Notes: generated from the letters alone by a model not told the origin. DNA of 22,462 nt from DATAQC01 sp046263055 (GCA_046263055.1 JBHELO010000051.1:1-22462), one strand, 5' to 3'. Positions 1 to 7,823 are shown, numbered from the stretch's first letter. A program made the numbers and translations.

Positions 1-252
1 CGCGGCCAGGGCCACTCCGGCCACGTCGTGCCCGTGGCCCCCGAGTAACGGCCACCGCTCCCGGGCGCGGCCCGGGCGCCGCCGGCCCGCGGCCTGGCGA
101 GGCTCGGGGTGAGGCTTGCGGGTGGGGGCCGCGGGCCGGGGCCGGGACCTCCGGCGGTCACCTGCCGGTGCCGCCGAGGCCGTGGCCCCCGAGGAGCGCC
201 CAGCGCGGGACGGGCCGGCGCCCCCCTTCTTCGGCCCGGTCTTGGTGGCCAC
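1..252 (-). CDS. ftsK: DNA translocase FtsK, N-terminal fragment (runs off left edge)
   Basis: Reading the minus strand from a GTG at 252, the frame stays open to the window edge (84 codons seen). The visible protein begins MATKTGPKKGGAGPSRAG, continues as a long Arg/Pro/Ala-rich basic stretch to about residue 68, and then turns hydrophobic (GGHGHDVAGVALAA). That is how actinobacterial FtsK proteins start: a disordered basic leader, then the first membrane helix. FtsK is a septal membrane protein whose motor domain, not in this window, pumps chromosome DNA during division. Position supports the call, since ftsK follows rnj on the same strand in Streptomyces and Mycobacterium. A TAGCGT -10 candidate ends 10 nt before the GTG, so the mRNA would have almost no leader. 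No motor-domain sequence is available, so the identity rests on composition, the hydrophobic onset and synteny. Confidence 0.65.
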   Translation of the reverse strand, partial: MATKTGPKKGGAGPSRAGRSSGATASAAPAGDRRRSRPRPAAPTRKPHPEPRQAAGRRRPGRARERWPLLGGHGHDVAGVALAA

Positions 253-262
253 AGTGCCAACA

Positions 263-268
263 ACGCTA
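263..268 (-). promoter_or_regulatory. Candidate -10 element of ftsK
   Basis: TAGCGT on the minus strand fits TANNNT and ends 10 nt before the GTG at 252, predicting a leader of a few nucleotides or none. It sits in a small AT-richer patch (about 251-284) in a very GC-rich region. No convincing -35 was found. The rest of 253-383 separates ftsK from the divergent membrane-protein gene and contains no other TA dinucleotide on the plus strand. Confidence 0.35.
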
Positions 269-383
269 ACACCAGCAACATCCTCCCCAGCAGGACCCGG
301 GGGGTCGGGCTCCCATGTCACCCCTTCCCTCCCCGGGGCGGACGTGCGATCCTGGCGAGGGGAGCGGACGGGAGAGGCCGGCG

Positions 384-1481
384 ATGATCAACGCGGTGGT
401 CGAGGTCGCCATCGGCCTCATCGTCTTGTACTCGCTCCTGAGCCTCGTCAGCTCCAAGATCAACGAGCTGGCGTCGACCGTCCTGTCCTTGCGGGGGAGG
501 AACCTCCTGCGGGCGGTGAAGCTCCTGGTGGGCGACGACTGCGGCCACCAGATCTACGATCACCCGCTCGTCCGCTCCCTCTACGATGGCGACCCGCCCG
601 GGATGGGCAAGAGGGGGCCGAGGGAGTGGCTCCGGCGCTACCCCTCGTACCTGCCCGCCGAGAAGTTCGTCATGGCCGTGCTCAAGGACGCCGTGCCCTC
701 GGCGATCAAGGCGCCGCCGCCGCTGCCCCCCGATCCTCGGGCTCTGGTAGCCACCGCATCGAACCTCGTGCCGCCGCCGGCCGCGGCAGCGCGGTCGGGC
801 GCCTTGGCCGCCGTCGACTGGCCGGCCAAGATCACCAGCGAGCTGAGCGCCCTGCCGGACGGCACGATCAAGCGGTCCTTGTGCGACATCTGGGACGCCG
901 CCAGCTACGACGTGGTGGCCTTCCGGGCCGGCGTGGAGGACTGGTTCAACCACACCATGGACCGGGCATCGGGCTGGTACAAGCGTCGGACCCAGCTCAT
1001 GGTCCTGATCATCGGCTTCCTGCTCGCCCTCGCCCTCAACGTCGACACGATCCGGATCACTCAGCAGCTGTGGGCCGACGGGCCGTTGCGCTCCGCGGTC
1101 GTCGAGGAGGTGAAGAAGCTCCCGGTCCCGCCCACCACCACCTCGACGACGGTTCAGCCCGTCCCGCCCGCGGCCCCCGGCTCGTCGCAGACGACGACCA
1201 CGACCACCCCCACCGGCCAGCTCCAACAACAGGTCATCCAGATCCAGCAGGATCTCCGACAGGTCGACGGCCTCAACCTGCCGCTCGGATGGGGAAGGGG
1301 CCTCAGGCCCCACGGGCTCGTGGCCGTCCTGGTGGCGCTCGTCGGGTGGCTCCTCACCGCCGTCGCGCTGTCCCTCGGGGCACCGTTCTGGTTCGACCTC
1401 CTCGCCAAGGTCGCCGCCCTGCGAGGCTCGGGCACCAAGGAACCGACGCCGACCCAGGAGAGCAACGCCGCCAGGAGGTAG
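384..1481 (+). CDS. Uncharacterised three-helix membrane protein
   Basis: The protein has 365 residues. An ATG at 384 is preceded by a good ribosome binding site (GGAGAGG, 371-377); the frame is open further upstream, but without such a site. Residues 1-22 form a hydrophobic helix (MINAVVEVAIGLIVLYSLLS) followed by a conserved-looking SSKINELAS...LRGRNLL stretch. A second helix lies near 202-222 (MVLIIGFLLALAL) and a third near 309-332 (LVAVLVALVGWLLTAVALSLG). Between helices 2 and 3 is a Thr/Pro-rich, Gln-rich spacer. The pattern matches a widespread family of bacterial hypothetical membrane proteins that I cannot tie to a function. It lies alone on the plus strand between ftsK (divergent) and rnj (convergent), so it interrupts the usual rnj-ftsK pair. 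Confidence 0.85.
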   Translation: MINAVVEVAIGLIVLYSLLSLVSSKINELASTVLSLRGRNLLRAVKLLVGDDCGHQIYDHPLVRSLYDGDPPGMGKRGPREWLRRYPSYLPAEKFVMAVLKDAVPSAIKAPPPLPPDPRALVATASNLVPPPAAAARSGALAAVDWPAKITSELSALPDGTIKRSLCDIWDAASYDVVAFRAGVEDWFNHTMDRASGWYKRRTQLMVLIIGFLLALALNVDTIRITQQLWADGPLRSAVVEEVKKLPVPPTTTSTTVQPVPPAAPGSSQTTTTTTPTGQLQQQVIQIQQDLRQVDGLNLPLGWGRGLRPHGLVAVLVALVGWLLTAVALSLGAPFWFDLLAKVAALRGSGTKEPTPTQESNAARR

Positions 1482-1486
1482 CTCCC

Positions 1487-1596
1487 GCCTCGGTGCCGCT
1501 GGCGAGGCTTACGCCTCGGTGCCGCTGGCGAGGCTCACGCCTCGGTGCCGCTGGCGAGGCTTACGCCTCGGTGCCGCTGGCGAGGCTTACGCCTCG
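1487..1596. repeat. Four tandem 26-bp repeats, each making a GNRA-type hairpin, at the rnj 3' end
   Basis: Units start at 1487, 1513, 1539 and 1565, with a 6-bp remnant at 1591. Copies are identical except for one base in the second (TTAC to TCAC). Each junction is a perfect 6-bp inverted repeat CGAGGC/GCCTCG around a 4-nt loop (1503-1518, 1529-1544, 1555-1570, 1581-1596). Read in the rnj mRNA, the loops are GUAA, GUGA, GUAA and GUAA, all GNRA tetraloops; the single variant base keeps the GNRA class. The hairpin nearest rnj contains the last rnj codons, with the UAA stop in its loop. The array fills the gap between two convergent genes and is a plausible transcription end or 3' stabiliser for either. 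Confidence 0.85.
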
Positions 1597-3257
1597 ACGA
1601 CCACCGGGACGATCATGGGGCGGCGGCGGGTGCGCTCGTTCACGAAGCGGGCCAGGGCCTTGCGCACCCGGCGCTTGAGCGTCTCGGTGTCCACCTGGTG
1701 CTCGTCGGCCGCCCCCTCCAGCACGGCCAGGACCTGCTGGCGGGCCTCCTCCAGGAGGGTCTCGGCCTCGGGGGCGTAGACCCAGCCGTGGGTGATGATC
1801 TCGGGGTCGGTGAGCACCTCGCCGGAGGTGGCGTCGACCGCCACGACCACCACGATGACGCCCTCGTCGGCCAGCACCCGCCGGTCGCGCAGCACGCCGT
1901 GGCCGACGTCGCCGACGATGCCGTCCACGTAGGTATAGCCGCAGGGCACCGAGTCCACGAAGTCGAGGCCCTTGTCGGTGAGCTCCACCACGTCGCCGTC
2001 CTCCGCCAGCAGCACGTTGTTCTCGCCCACGCCCATCTGCATGGCCAGCCGGGCGTGGTGGGTGAGATGGCGGAACTCGCCGTGCACCGGGATGAAGTGC
2101 TCGGGCCGGGCCAGGGCCAGCATGGTGGCCAGCTCGCCCTGCTGGGCGTGACCGGACACGTGGACGTCGGCCAGCCCGGCGTGGACCACCTCGGCGCCGC
2201 TGCGGTAGAGGCCGTCGATCACCTTGTTGACCGAGTACTCGTTGCCGGGGATGGCGTGGGCGCTGATGACCACCACGTCGCCCTCGGTGAGCTTCAGCCA
2301 CTTGTTCTCGCCGGCGGCCATCAGGGAGATGGCCGACATGGGCTCGCCCTGGGACCCGGTGGAGATCACGCACACCTTGCCGGGCGGGAAGTCGCCGATC
2401 TTCTCGATGTCCACCAGGGACTGCTCGGGGATGTCGAGGAGGCCCATCTCCCGGGCCAGGGCCACGTTCTTGGCCATGGACCGCCCGAGGGTGGCCACCG
2501 TGCGCCCGGTGGCCACCGCGGCGTCGGCGATCTGCTGGATGCGGTGGATGTGGCTGGCGAAGCAGGCGGTGACGATGCGCCGGCCGGGGTTGGCCCGGAA
2601 GATCTCCCGCAGCACCTTTCCCACCGACCGCTCGCTGGCCGAGTGCCCGGGCTCCTCGGCGTTGGTGGAGTCGGAGAGGAGCAGGCGGATCCCGGGGTCG
2701 CGACCGATGGCGCCGATGCGGCCCATGTCGGTGATGCGGCCGTCGACGGGCGTGAGGTCGATCTTGAAGTCGCCCGAGTGCAGGATCACGCCCTGGGGGG
2801 TGTGGAAGGCGGTGGCGAACCCGTGGGGCACCGAGTGGGTGACGGGGATGAACTCGCAGTCGAACGGCCCGATGCGGCGGCGCTCGCCGTCGGCCACCGG
2901 GTTCAGCTTGGTGCGGTTGAGGAGCCCGGCCTCCTCGATCCGGTTACGGGCCAGGCCCAGGGTGAGGGCGGAGCCGAAGAGCGGGAACGACAGGTCGCGC
3001 AGGATGTAGGAGAGGGCACCAACGTGGTCCTCGTGGCCGTGGCTGAGAACGCACCCCTCGATGCGGTGGCCGTTCTCCTTGAGCCAGGTGAAGTCGGGGA
3101 GCACGAGGTCGACCCCGAGCATCTCGGCGTCGGGGAACATGAGGCCACAGTCGAGGAGGAGGAGGCGGCCCTCCTGCTCGAACACCGCGCAGTTGCGGCC
3201 GATCTCGCCCAGGCCGCCGAGGAAGCTGATGCGGACGGCGTCAGCCACCGCCACCAC
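1587..3257 (-). CDS. rnj: Ribonuclease J
   Basis: The protein has 556 residues, the usual RNase J length. It is a metallo-beta-lactamase/beta-CASP nuclease that degrades and matures RNA by 5'-3' exonuclease and endonuclease action. The metal motif HGHEDH is at residues 73-78 (SHGHEDHVGAL). Further family signatures are THSVPHGFA, HSGDFKID, the SDSTNAEEPG segment, and the beta-CASP stretch with STGSQGEP and PVHGEFRHL. The C-terminal third is the RNase J oligomerisation/C-terminal region. The first GTG (3257) overlaps the end of dapA by 17 nt; GTGs at 3254 and 3248 are alternatives, and none has a clear Shine-Dalgarno sequence, suggesting translational coupling to dapA. The stop codon lies inside the loop of the first of four tandem hairpins. 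Confidence 0.97.
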   Translation of the reverse strand: MVAVADAVRISFLGGLGEIGRNCAVFEQEGRLLLLDCGLMFPDAEMLGVDLVLPDFTWLKENGHRIEGCVLSHGHEDHVGALSYILRDLSFPLFGSALTLGLARNRIEEAGLLNRTKLNPVADGERRRIGPFDCEFIPVTHSVPHGFATAFHTPQGVILHSGDFKIDLTPVDGRITDMGRIGAIGRDPGIRLLLSDSTNAEEPGHSASERSVGKVLREIFRANPGRRIVTACFASHIHRIQQIADAAVATGRTVATLGRSMAKNVALAREMGLLDIPEQSLVDIEKIGDFPPGKVCVISTGSQGEPMSAISLMAAGENKWLKLTEGDVVVISAHAIPGNEYSVNKVIDGLYRSGAEVVHAGLADVHVSGHAQQGELATMLALARPEHFIPVHGEFRHLTHHARLAMQMGVGENNVLLAEDGDVVELTDKGLDFVDSVPCGYTYVDGIVGDVGHGVLRDRRVLADEGVIVVVVAVDATSGEVLTDPEIITHGWVYAPEAETLLEEARQQVLAVLEGAADEHQVDTETLKRRVRKALARFVNERTRRRPMIVPVVVEA

Positions 3258-4131
3258 CCAGTCCGGCCAGCACGGCTCGGGCCCGGTCCTCGAGCCCCTC
3301 GGGGGCGGGGCCCATGGGCAGGCGGCACTGGCCGACGGGATGGCCCAGGACCCGCATCATGGCCTTGGCCGGCAGCGGGTTGGGGGCGTCGTCGCCGGTC
3401 TCGAAGCGGTAGGACGGGATCAAGGAGGCGTTGACCTCCCGGGCGCCGGCCACGTCGCCCTTGGCGTGGCGGGCGATCATCTCCGCGAACTGGGGCCCGG
3501 CCCAGTGGGTGGCCACCCCCACCACGCCCACCCCGCCGACGGACAGCAGGGGCAGCGTGAGCGAGTCGTCACCGCTGTACAGCTCGAAGTCGTCGGGCGC
3601 GTCGGCCACCAGCCGGGCCGACCCCGCGGGGTCCCCGGCGGCGTCCTTGACGCCCACCACGGTGGGCACCTCCCGGGCCAGGCGCACCAGGACCTCGGTG
3701 GCCACCCGGCGACCGGTGCGGACGGGGATGTCGTAGATCAGGATGGGCAGGTCGGCGGCGCCGGCCACGGCCCGGACGTGGGCCTCGATGCCGGCCTGGG
3801 ACGGCCGGTTGTAGTAGGGCGCCACCACCAGGGCGCCGGCCACGCCACAGCCGGCGGCCCGCCGGGTGAGGGCCACCGAGTGGGCGGTGTCGTTGCTGCC
3901 GGTGCCGGCCACCACCGGCACGGTCACCGCCTGGGCCACCGCCCGCCACAGGTCGGCCTTCTCGTCGTCGCTGAGCACCGGTCCCTCTCCGGTGGTGGCG
4001 CCCACCACCAGGCCGTCGCTCCCGTGGTCCACCAGCCAGCGGGCCACAGCGGCGGCGGCGTCCAGGTCGAGCGACCCGTCGGCGCCGAACGGCGTCACCA
4101 TGGCCGTCACGACCGTCCCGAACCTCGGCAT
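3241..4131 (-). CDS. dapA: 4-hydroxy-tetrahydrodipicolinate synthase
   Basis: The protein has 296 residues, standard for DapA. It condenses pyruvate with aspartate semialdehyde, the first committed step of the diaminopimelate/lysine pathway (cell wall and protein synthesis), in the cytoplasm. The TIM-barrel signatures are all present: GATTGEG (Thr46-Thr47), YDIPVRTG (Tyr133, Arg138) and VVGVKDAAGD with the Schiff-base lysine at 162. The ATG at 4131 is chosen because MPRFGTVVTAMVTPF is a typical DapA N-terminus and a TAGGGT -10 candidate ends 7 nt upstream, implying a leaderless mRNA. It diverges from ndh and overlaps rnj by 17 nt, so dapA and rnj should be cotranscribed. dapB lies about 12 kb away on the same strand. 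Confidence 0.97.
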   Translation of the reverse strand: MPRFGTVVTAMVTPFGADGSLDLDAAAAVARWLVDHGSDGLVVGATTGEGPVLSDDEKADLWRAVAQAVTVPVVAGTGSNDTAHSVALTRRAAGCGVAGALVVAPYYNRPSQAGIEAHVRAVAGAADLPILIYDIPVRTGRRVATEVLVRLAREVPTVVGVKDAAGDPAGSARLVADAPDDFELYSGDDSLTLPLLSVGGVGVVGVATHWAGPQFAEMIARHAKGDVAGAREVNASLIPSYRFETGDDAPNPLPAKAMMRVLGHPVGQCRLPMGPAPEGLEDRARAVLAGLGGGGG

Positions 4132-4138
4132 CCGTCCG

Positions 4139-4144
4139 ACCCTA
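4139..4144 (-). promoter_or_regulatory. Candidate -10 element of dapA-rnj (leaderless)
   Basis: TAGGGT on the minus strand is separated by 7 nt from the dapA ATG (4131), which would place transcription start at or next to the A of the ATG. There is no Shine-Dalgarno sequence in between. The -10 of the divergent ndh gene lies only 32 bp away. Confidence 0.5.
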
Positions 4145-4176
4145 CCAGCGGGTCCGCGCCGGCCCTCGCTGTCGCC

Positions 4177-4182
4177 TACGGT
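4177..4182 (+). promoter_or_regulatory. Candidate -10 element of ndh (leaderless)
   Basis: TACGGT is separated by 6 nt from the GTG start at 4189, so the transcript would begin at or very near the start codon. No Shine-Dalgarno sequence is present. The 57-bp dapA-ndh gap therefore holds two back-to-back promoters. Confidence 0.5.
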
Positions 4183-4188
4183 CGGCCC

Positions 4189-5457
4189 GTGTCCCAGAGC
4201 TCGATCGCCGGAGGGGGACGGCCCAGAGTCGTGATCGTGGGCGGCGGCTTCGGCGGCGTGGCCGCGGCCCGGGCCCTGCGCACCGTCCGGGCCGACGTCA
4301 CCCTCGTCGACCGACACAACTACCACGGCTTCTGGCCCCTCCTCTACCAGGTGGCCAGCGCCGGGCTGGCGGCCGACGACATCGCCCACAACCTGCGGGG
4401 CATCTTCCGGGAATCGTCCAACCTGGACACCCGGATGGCCACCGTGACCGGTGTGGACTTCGAGGCCCGGCTCGTGCACCTCCACGAGGGGCCGCCTCTC
4501 CCCTACGGCTGGCTGATCCTGGCCGCCGGCTCGGTCAGCGACGACTTCGGCATCCCCGGGGTGTCCGAGCACGGCTTCCCGCTCAAGTCCCTGCCCGACG
4601 CCCTGGCCCTGCGCAACCACGTCCTCGAGCACTTCGAGCAGGCCCACACCGACCCCGCCCTGCTCGACGCCGGGTTCCTCACCGTGGTGGTGGCCGGCGG
4701 CGGGCCTACCGGCGTGGAGGTGTCGGGGGCGCTGACCGAGCTGTTCCGGGTGCTGGAGGACGACATCGGCCGGGGGCTGCACGCCCGGGTCGTGCTGGTG
4801 GAGATGGTCGACCACCTGCTGGCCGGCTTCCACCCGTCGCTGCAGGCCGAGGCCCTGCGCACGCTGCAGGGCCGCAACGTGGACGTGCGGCTGCGGACCA
4901 AGATCGCCTCCGCGGGGCCCGACAGCGTGACCCTGGACGACGGCACGGTCATCCCTACCCGGACCCTGGTCTGGGCGGCCGGGGTGCGGGCCAGCCACCT
5001 GGCCGACGCCCTCGGGGTGGAGCAGCGCCGCAACGGGACGCTGGTGGTGGAGGACGACCTGTCCCTCCCCGGGCATCCCGAGGTGTTCGCCATCGGTGAC
5101 ATGGCGGCCGGCACGGACGCCGCCGGCAGGCCCCTCCCCATGGTGGCGCCCGTGGCCCAGCAGGGCGCCCGCCACGCGGTGGCGTGCATCTCCCGCCGCC
5201 TGGCCGGCAAGCCCACCTCCGCCTTCCGCTACGTGGACAAGGGCAAGATGGCCACCATCGGCCGGCGCTCGGCGGTGGCCGACCTCCCGCTCGGGATCCG
5301 CCTGGTCGGCACCCCCGGCTGGCTGTCCTGGCTCGGACTGCACCTGGTGCTCCTTGTGGGCACCCGCAACCGGGCCGCCGTCTTCTTGGACTGGGCCTGG
5401 AACTACCTGACCTGGGACCGGGGCAACCGCATCATCCTGAAGCCCACGGAGACCTGA
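4189..5457 (+). CDS. ndh: Type II NADH:quinone oxidoreductase (NDH-2)
   Basis: The protein has 422 residues. It is a single-subunit, non-proton-pumping flavoenzyme that passes electrons from NADH to the quinone pool at the inner face of the cytoplasmic membrane. The FAD-binding motif GGGFGG is at residues 18-23. The second dinucleotide fold, for NADH, has VVVAGGGPTGVE at 166-177. The FAD-contacting VFAIGDMA is near 299-306. The C-terminus (WLSWLGLHLVLLVG...FLDWAWNYLTW) is the amphipathic membrane-anchoring region typical of NDH-2 and argues against a soluble ferredoxin reductase-type relative. The GTG at 4189 is chosen for the short, normal N-terminus and the -10 at 4177. A GC-rich hairpin directly follows the stop codon. 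Confidence 0.93.
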   Translation: MSQSSIAGGGRPRVVIVGGGFGGVAAARALRTVRADVTLVDRHNYHGFWPLLYQVASAGLAADDIAHNLRGIFRESSNLDTRMATVTGVDFEARLVHLHEGPPLPYGWLILAAGSVSDDFGIPGVSEHGFPLKSLPDALALRNHVLEHFEQAHTDPALLDAGFLTVVVAGGGPTGVEVSGALTELFRVLEDDIGRGLHARVVLVEMVDHLLAGFHPSLQAEALRTLQGRNVDVRLRTKIASAGPDSVTLDDGTVIPTRTLVWAAGVRASHLADALGVEQRRNGTLVVEDDLSLPGHPEVFAIGDMAAGTDAAGRPLPMVAPVAQQGARHAVACISRRLAGKPTSAFRYVDKGKMATIGRRSAVADLPLGIRLVGTPGWLSWLGLHLVLLVGTRNRAAVFLDWAWNYLTWDRGNRIILKPTET

Positions 5458-5458
5458 C

Positions 5459-5482
5459 CCGGCGGCCGCCAACCGCCGCCGG
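5459..5482 (+). terminator. Hairpin after ndh
   Basis: A perfect 8-bp stem (CCGGCGGC/GCCGCCGG) with an 8-nt loop begins two bases after the ndh stop codon. There is no T-tract, so it would be a U-less terminator or a Rho-assisted 3' end. Confidence 0.45.
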
Positions 5483-5486
5483 ACGG

Positions 5487-5515
5487 TTGTACAAACGGCC
5501 CCCGCGTGCAACCAT
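5487..5515 (+). promoter_or_regulatory. Weak candidate promoter of the Calx-beta gene
   Basis: TTGTAC (5487-5492) and AACCAT (5510-5515) are separated by 17 bp in a locally AT-richer patch, about 60 bp before the ATG at 5574. The -10 match is poor. The -35 lies inside the 8-bp palindrome TTGTACAA, which could alternatively be a protein-binding site. Confidence 0.25.
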
Positions 5516-5573
5516 TGCCCCGAGGCCAGCCGCGGGCGCCAGCCCGTCGGCCCAGGCGGGGAGGGGTAGGAAG

Positions 5574-7823
5574 ATGGGTACATCGAACGCGACCTCCGGG
5601 CGATGGGCGCGGCGCGTGTCGCCAGTGGTGGCCATGGCCACCGTCGCCGGCGCCCTGGCCGGGACAGTGCTCACGGTCACCGCCGCGGGACCGGCCGGGG
5701 CCACCGTCACCGCCGTGAACGGCAGCGCCTTCGGCTACTTCTCCAACGTGAGCCTGGGAGGCGGGCCGTACCACCGGGAGGGCTACGGCCAGGTGGTGTG
5801 CACCACGCCCCCGGACACGCCGCCCGGCTGCGTGGACCCCGCCGTCGCGCCCGGGTCGGCCAGCCCGTCGGTGGCCCTGCCGTCGAGTGGCGGGAACCTG
5901 TCCCAGACCGACGCCGACGGCGCCTTGGCCGTCTACGGCCCGGCCACCATCTTCGGCGGGGAATGGGTGGACGCGAGCAACGCGGCACCCCCGTCGGGGC
6001 CGATCACGGTGGCGTCCCACGGCGCCACGGGGACCACGGGGGCGGTGGCCAGCAACGCCGACATCGTCCTCTACAACCCGCCGCCCCTGGACCCGGGTGG
6101 GCTGGGGCCGCCGCCCACCGAGGCCGAGCAGGTGCACAGCTCGTGCACCGCGTCCCAGACCGGGCTCACCGCCGTGACGACGATCGTCAACGGCGTCCTC
6201 ACCACGTCCACCGACGCCAACGGTGACCCCGTGACCCAGGAGCCCATCCCCACCAACCCGCCGCCCAACTACACCCGGACGGGCACCATCAACAACGTGG
6301 GCGACCACTTCACGGCCGTCTACAACGAGCAGATCATCAACCCGGACGGCTCGATCACGGTGAACGCCTACCACGAGTACCTCCAGGGCCCGTTCGCCCT
6401 GGGCGACATGGTCGCCGCCTCGTCCACCTGCGGCACCACGCCGGCCCCGCTCCCGACCCTGTCGATCAACGACGTGGCGGCGTCCGAGGGCAGCTCGGGG
6501 ACCACCGCCTTCACCTTCACCGTCACCCGCTCGGGCAACACCACCGGCGCCTCCACGGTCAAGTACAAGACCACCGGTGGCACCGCTACCGCGGGCACCG
6601 ACTACACCGCCGTCCCGCTCACCACCCTGAGCTTCGCGGCGGGCGAGACGTCCAAGACGGTGACCGTCAACGTCACCGGTGACACGGCCGGGGAGCCGAA
6701 CGAGACCTTCAACGTCGTGCTGTCCAGCCCCACGGGTGCCACCACCACCGACACCACCGGCGTGGGGACCATCGTGAACGACGACGCCCAGAGCTACGTG
6801 TCGGTCAGCGACGCGGTCGTCACCGAAGGAAACTCGGGGACGACGCCGGCCACCTTCACCATCACCCGGTCCGGCAACACCACCGGCTCGTCGACGGTGA
6901 GCTACGCCACCGCCAACGGCACGGCCACCGCCGGCAGCGACTACACGGCCGTGGCTCTGACGCCGGTGACCTTCGCACCGGGCGAGACGGTGAAGACGGT
7001 GACCGTCAGCGTGACCGGTGACACGACGGTCGAGGGCAACGAGACCTTCAGCCTGAACCTGTCGGTCCCCGTGCAGGCCGTCATCTCCGACACCGCGGCC
7101 ACGGGCACGATCGTGGACGACGACGGCACCATCGTCCCCGGGCCGAGCACCTTCTACTCGGTGAACGACCTGGCCGTCACCGAGGGGAGCTCGGGGACCA
7201 CCGCGGCCACGTTCACCGTCACCCGGTCGGGGAACACGGCGGGCACGGGGTCGGTCAAGTACAAGACGGTCGACGCCACGGCCAAGGCCGCCAGCGGCGA
7301 CTACACGGCCGTCCCCCTGAGCACGCTGAGCTTCGCCGCCGGCCAGACGACCGGGACCGTCACCGTCAACGTGACCGGTGACACCGTGACGGAGGTGGAC
7401 GAGACGTTCAAGCTCAGCCTGTCGTCCCCGGTGGGCGGGGTCCTCTCCGACAACTCGGGAACGGCCACGATCGTCAACGACGACTTCAGCTTCTTCGCCG
7501 TCAACGACGTCCAGGTCATCGAGGGCAATGCGGGGACCACCACCGCCAGCTTCACGGTGACCAGGTCGGGCAACACCGGGGGACCGGCCTCGGTCAGCTA
7601 CAAGACCACCAACGGCACCGCCACGTCGGGCACCGACTACACCGCCGTCCCCCTCACCGTCCTCAGCTTCGGGGCCGGGGAGACGACCAAGGTCGTGTCC
7701 GTGGCCGTGACGGGTGACACCGCTGTCGAGGCCAACGAGACCTTCACGGTCAACCTCTCGGTGCCGGTGGGCGGGACGGTCTCCGACGCCGCGGGGACGG
7801 GGACCATCCTGAACGACGACTGA
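5574..7823 (+). CDS. Secreted protein with four Calx-beta domains
   Basis: The protein has 749 residues. The ATG at 5574 follows a purine-rich ribosome binding site (GAGGGG, 5561-5566). A signal peptide covers about residues 1-43: basic RWARR, hydrophobic core, then cleavage near PAGA-T. Residues 44-290 form a Gly/Thr/Pro-rich, probably all-beta region of unknown function with a few cysteines, loosely like actinobacterial 'choice-of-anchor' proteins. Four Calx-beta repeats of about 110 residues follow (roughly 296-404, 408-518, 527-637 and 640-749). Each has the acidic calcium-binding pattern: VTEGxSG near the start, SGNT, GTDYTAVPL, GDTxxExNETF and a closing IVNDD. The chain stops exactly at the end of repeat 4 with no LPXTG, membrane anchor or further domain. 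Calx-beta repeats in secreted proteins usually serve adhesion or matrix roles; ligand and role here are unknown. Confidence 0.9.
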   Translation: MGTSNATSGRWARRVSPVVAMATVAGALAGTVLTVTAAGPAGATVTAVNGSAFGYFSNVSLGGGPYHREGYGQVVCTTPPDTPPGCVDPAVAPGSASPSVALPSSGGNLSQTDADGALAVYGPATIFGGEWVDASNAAPPSGPITVASHGATGTTGAVASNADIVLYNPPPLDPGGLGPPPTEAEQVHSSCTASQTGLTAVTTIVNGVLTTSTDANGDPVTQEPIPTNPPPNYTRTGTINNVGDHFTAVYNEQIINPDGSITVNAYHEYLQGPFALGDMVAASSTCGTTPAPLPTLSINDVAASEGSSGTTAFTFTVTRSGNTTGASTVKYKTTGGTATAGTDYTAVPLTTLSFAAGETSKTVTVNVTGDTAGEPNETFNVVLSSPTGATTTDTTGVGTIVNDDAQSYVSVSDAVVTEGNSGTTPATFTITRSGNTTGSSTVSYATANGTATAGSDYTAVALTPVTFAPGETVKTVTVSVTGDTTVEGNETFSLNLSVPVQAVISDTAATGTIVDDDGTIVPGPSTFYSVNDLAVTEGSSGTTAATFTVTRSGNTAGTGSVKYKTVDATAKAASGDYTAVPLSTLSFAAGQTTGTVTVNVTGDTVTEVDETFKLSLSSPVGGVLSDNSGTATIVNDDFSFFAVNDVQVIEGNAGTTTASFTVTRSGNTGGPASVSYKTTNGTATSGTDYTAVPLTVLSFGAGETTKVVSVAVTGDTAVEANETFTVNLSVPVGGTVSDAAGTGTILNDD
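6460..7820 (+). repeat. Fourfold internal repeat encoding Calx-beta domains
   Basis: Four in-frame units of about 330 bp begin near 6460, 6796, 7153 and 7492. They are similar at the DNA level too, for example GTCACCGGTGACAC or close variants in all four (about 6672, 7010, 7370 and 7708). Units 1 and 3 share VKYKT and TLSFAAG, while units 2 and 4 share NGTA variants, consistent with duplication followed by divergence or exchange. Confidence 0.8.

Noticed and set aside
1..48. Plus-strand frame ending RGQGHSGHVVPVAPE-stop, as the end of an upstream gene
   Set aside because: The opposite strand carries the FtsK-like frame with expected synteny and composition; high GC makes both strands look codon-like.
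60..76. GC-rich perfect hairpin (CCCGGGC/GCCCGGG) as a terminator
   Set aside because: It lies inside the ftsK coding sequence and has no T-tract.
1487..1596. 26-bp direct repeats as a CRISPR array
   Set aside because: Units are contiguous with no spacers and no cas genes nearby.
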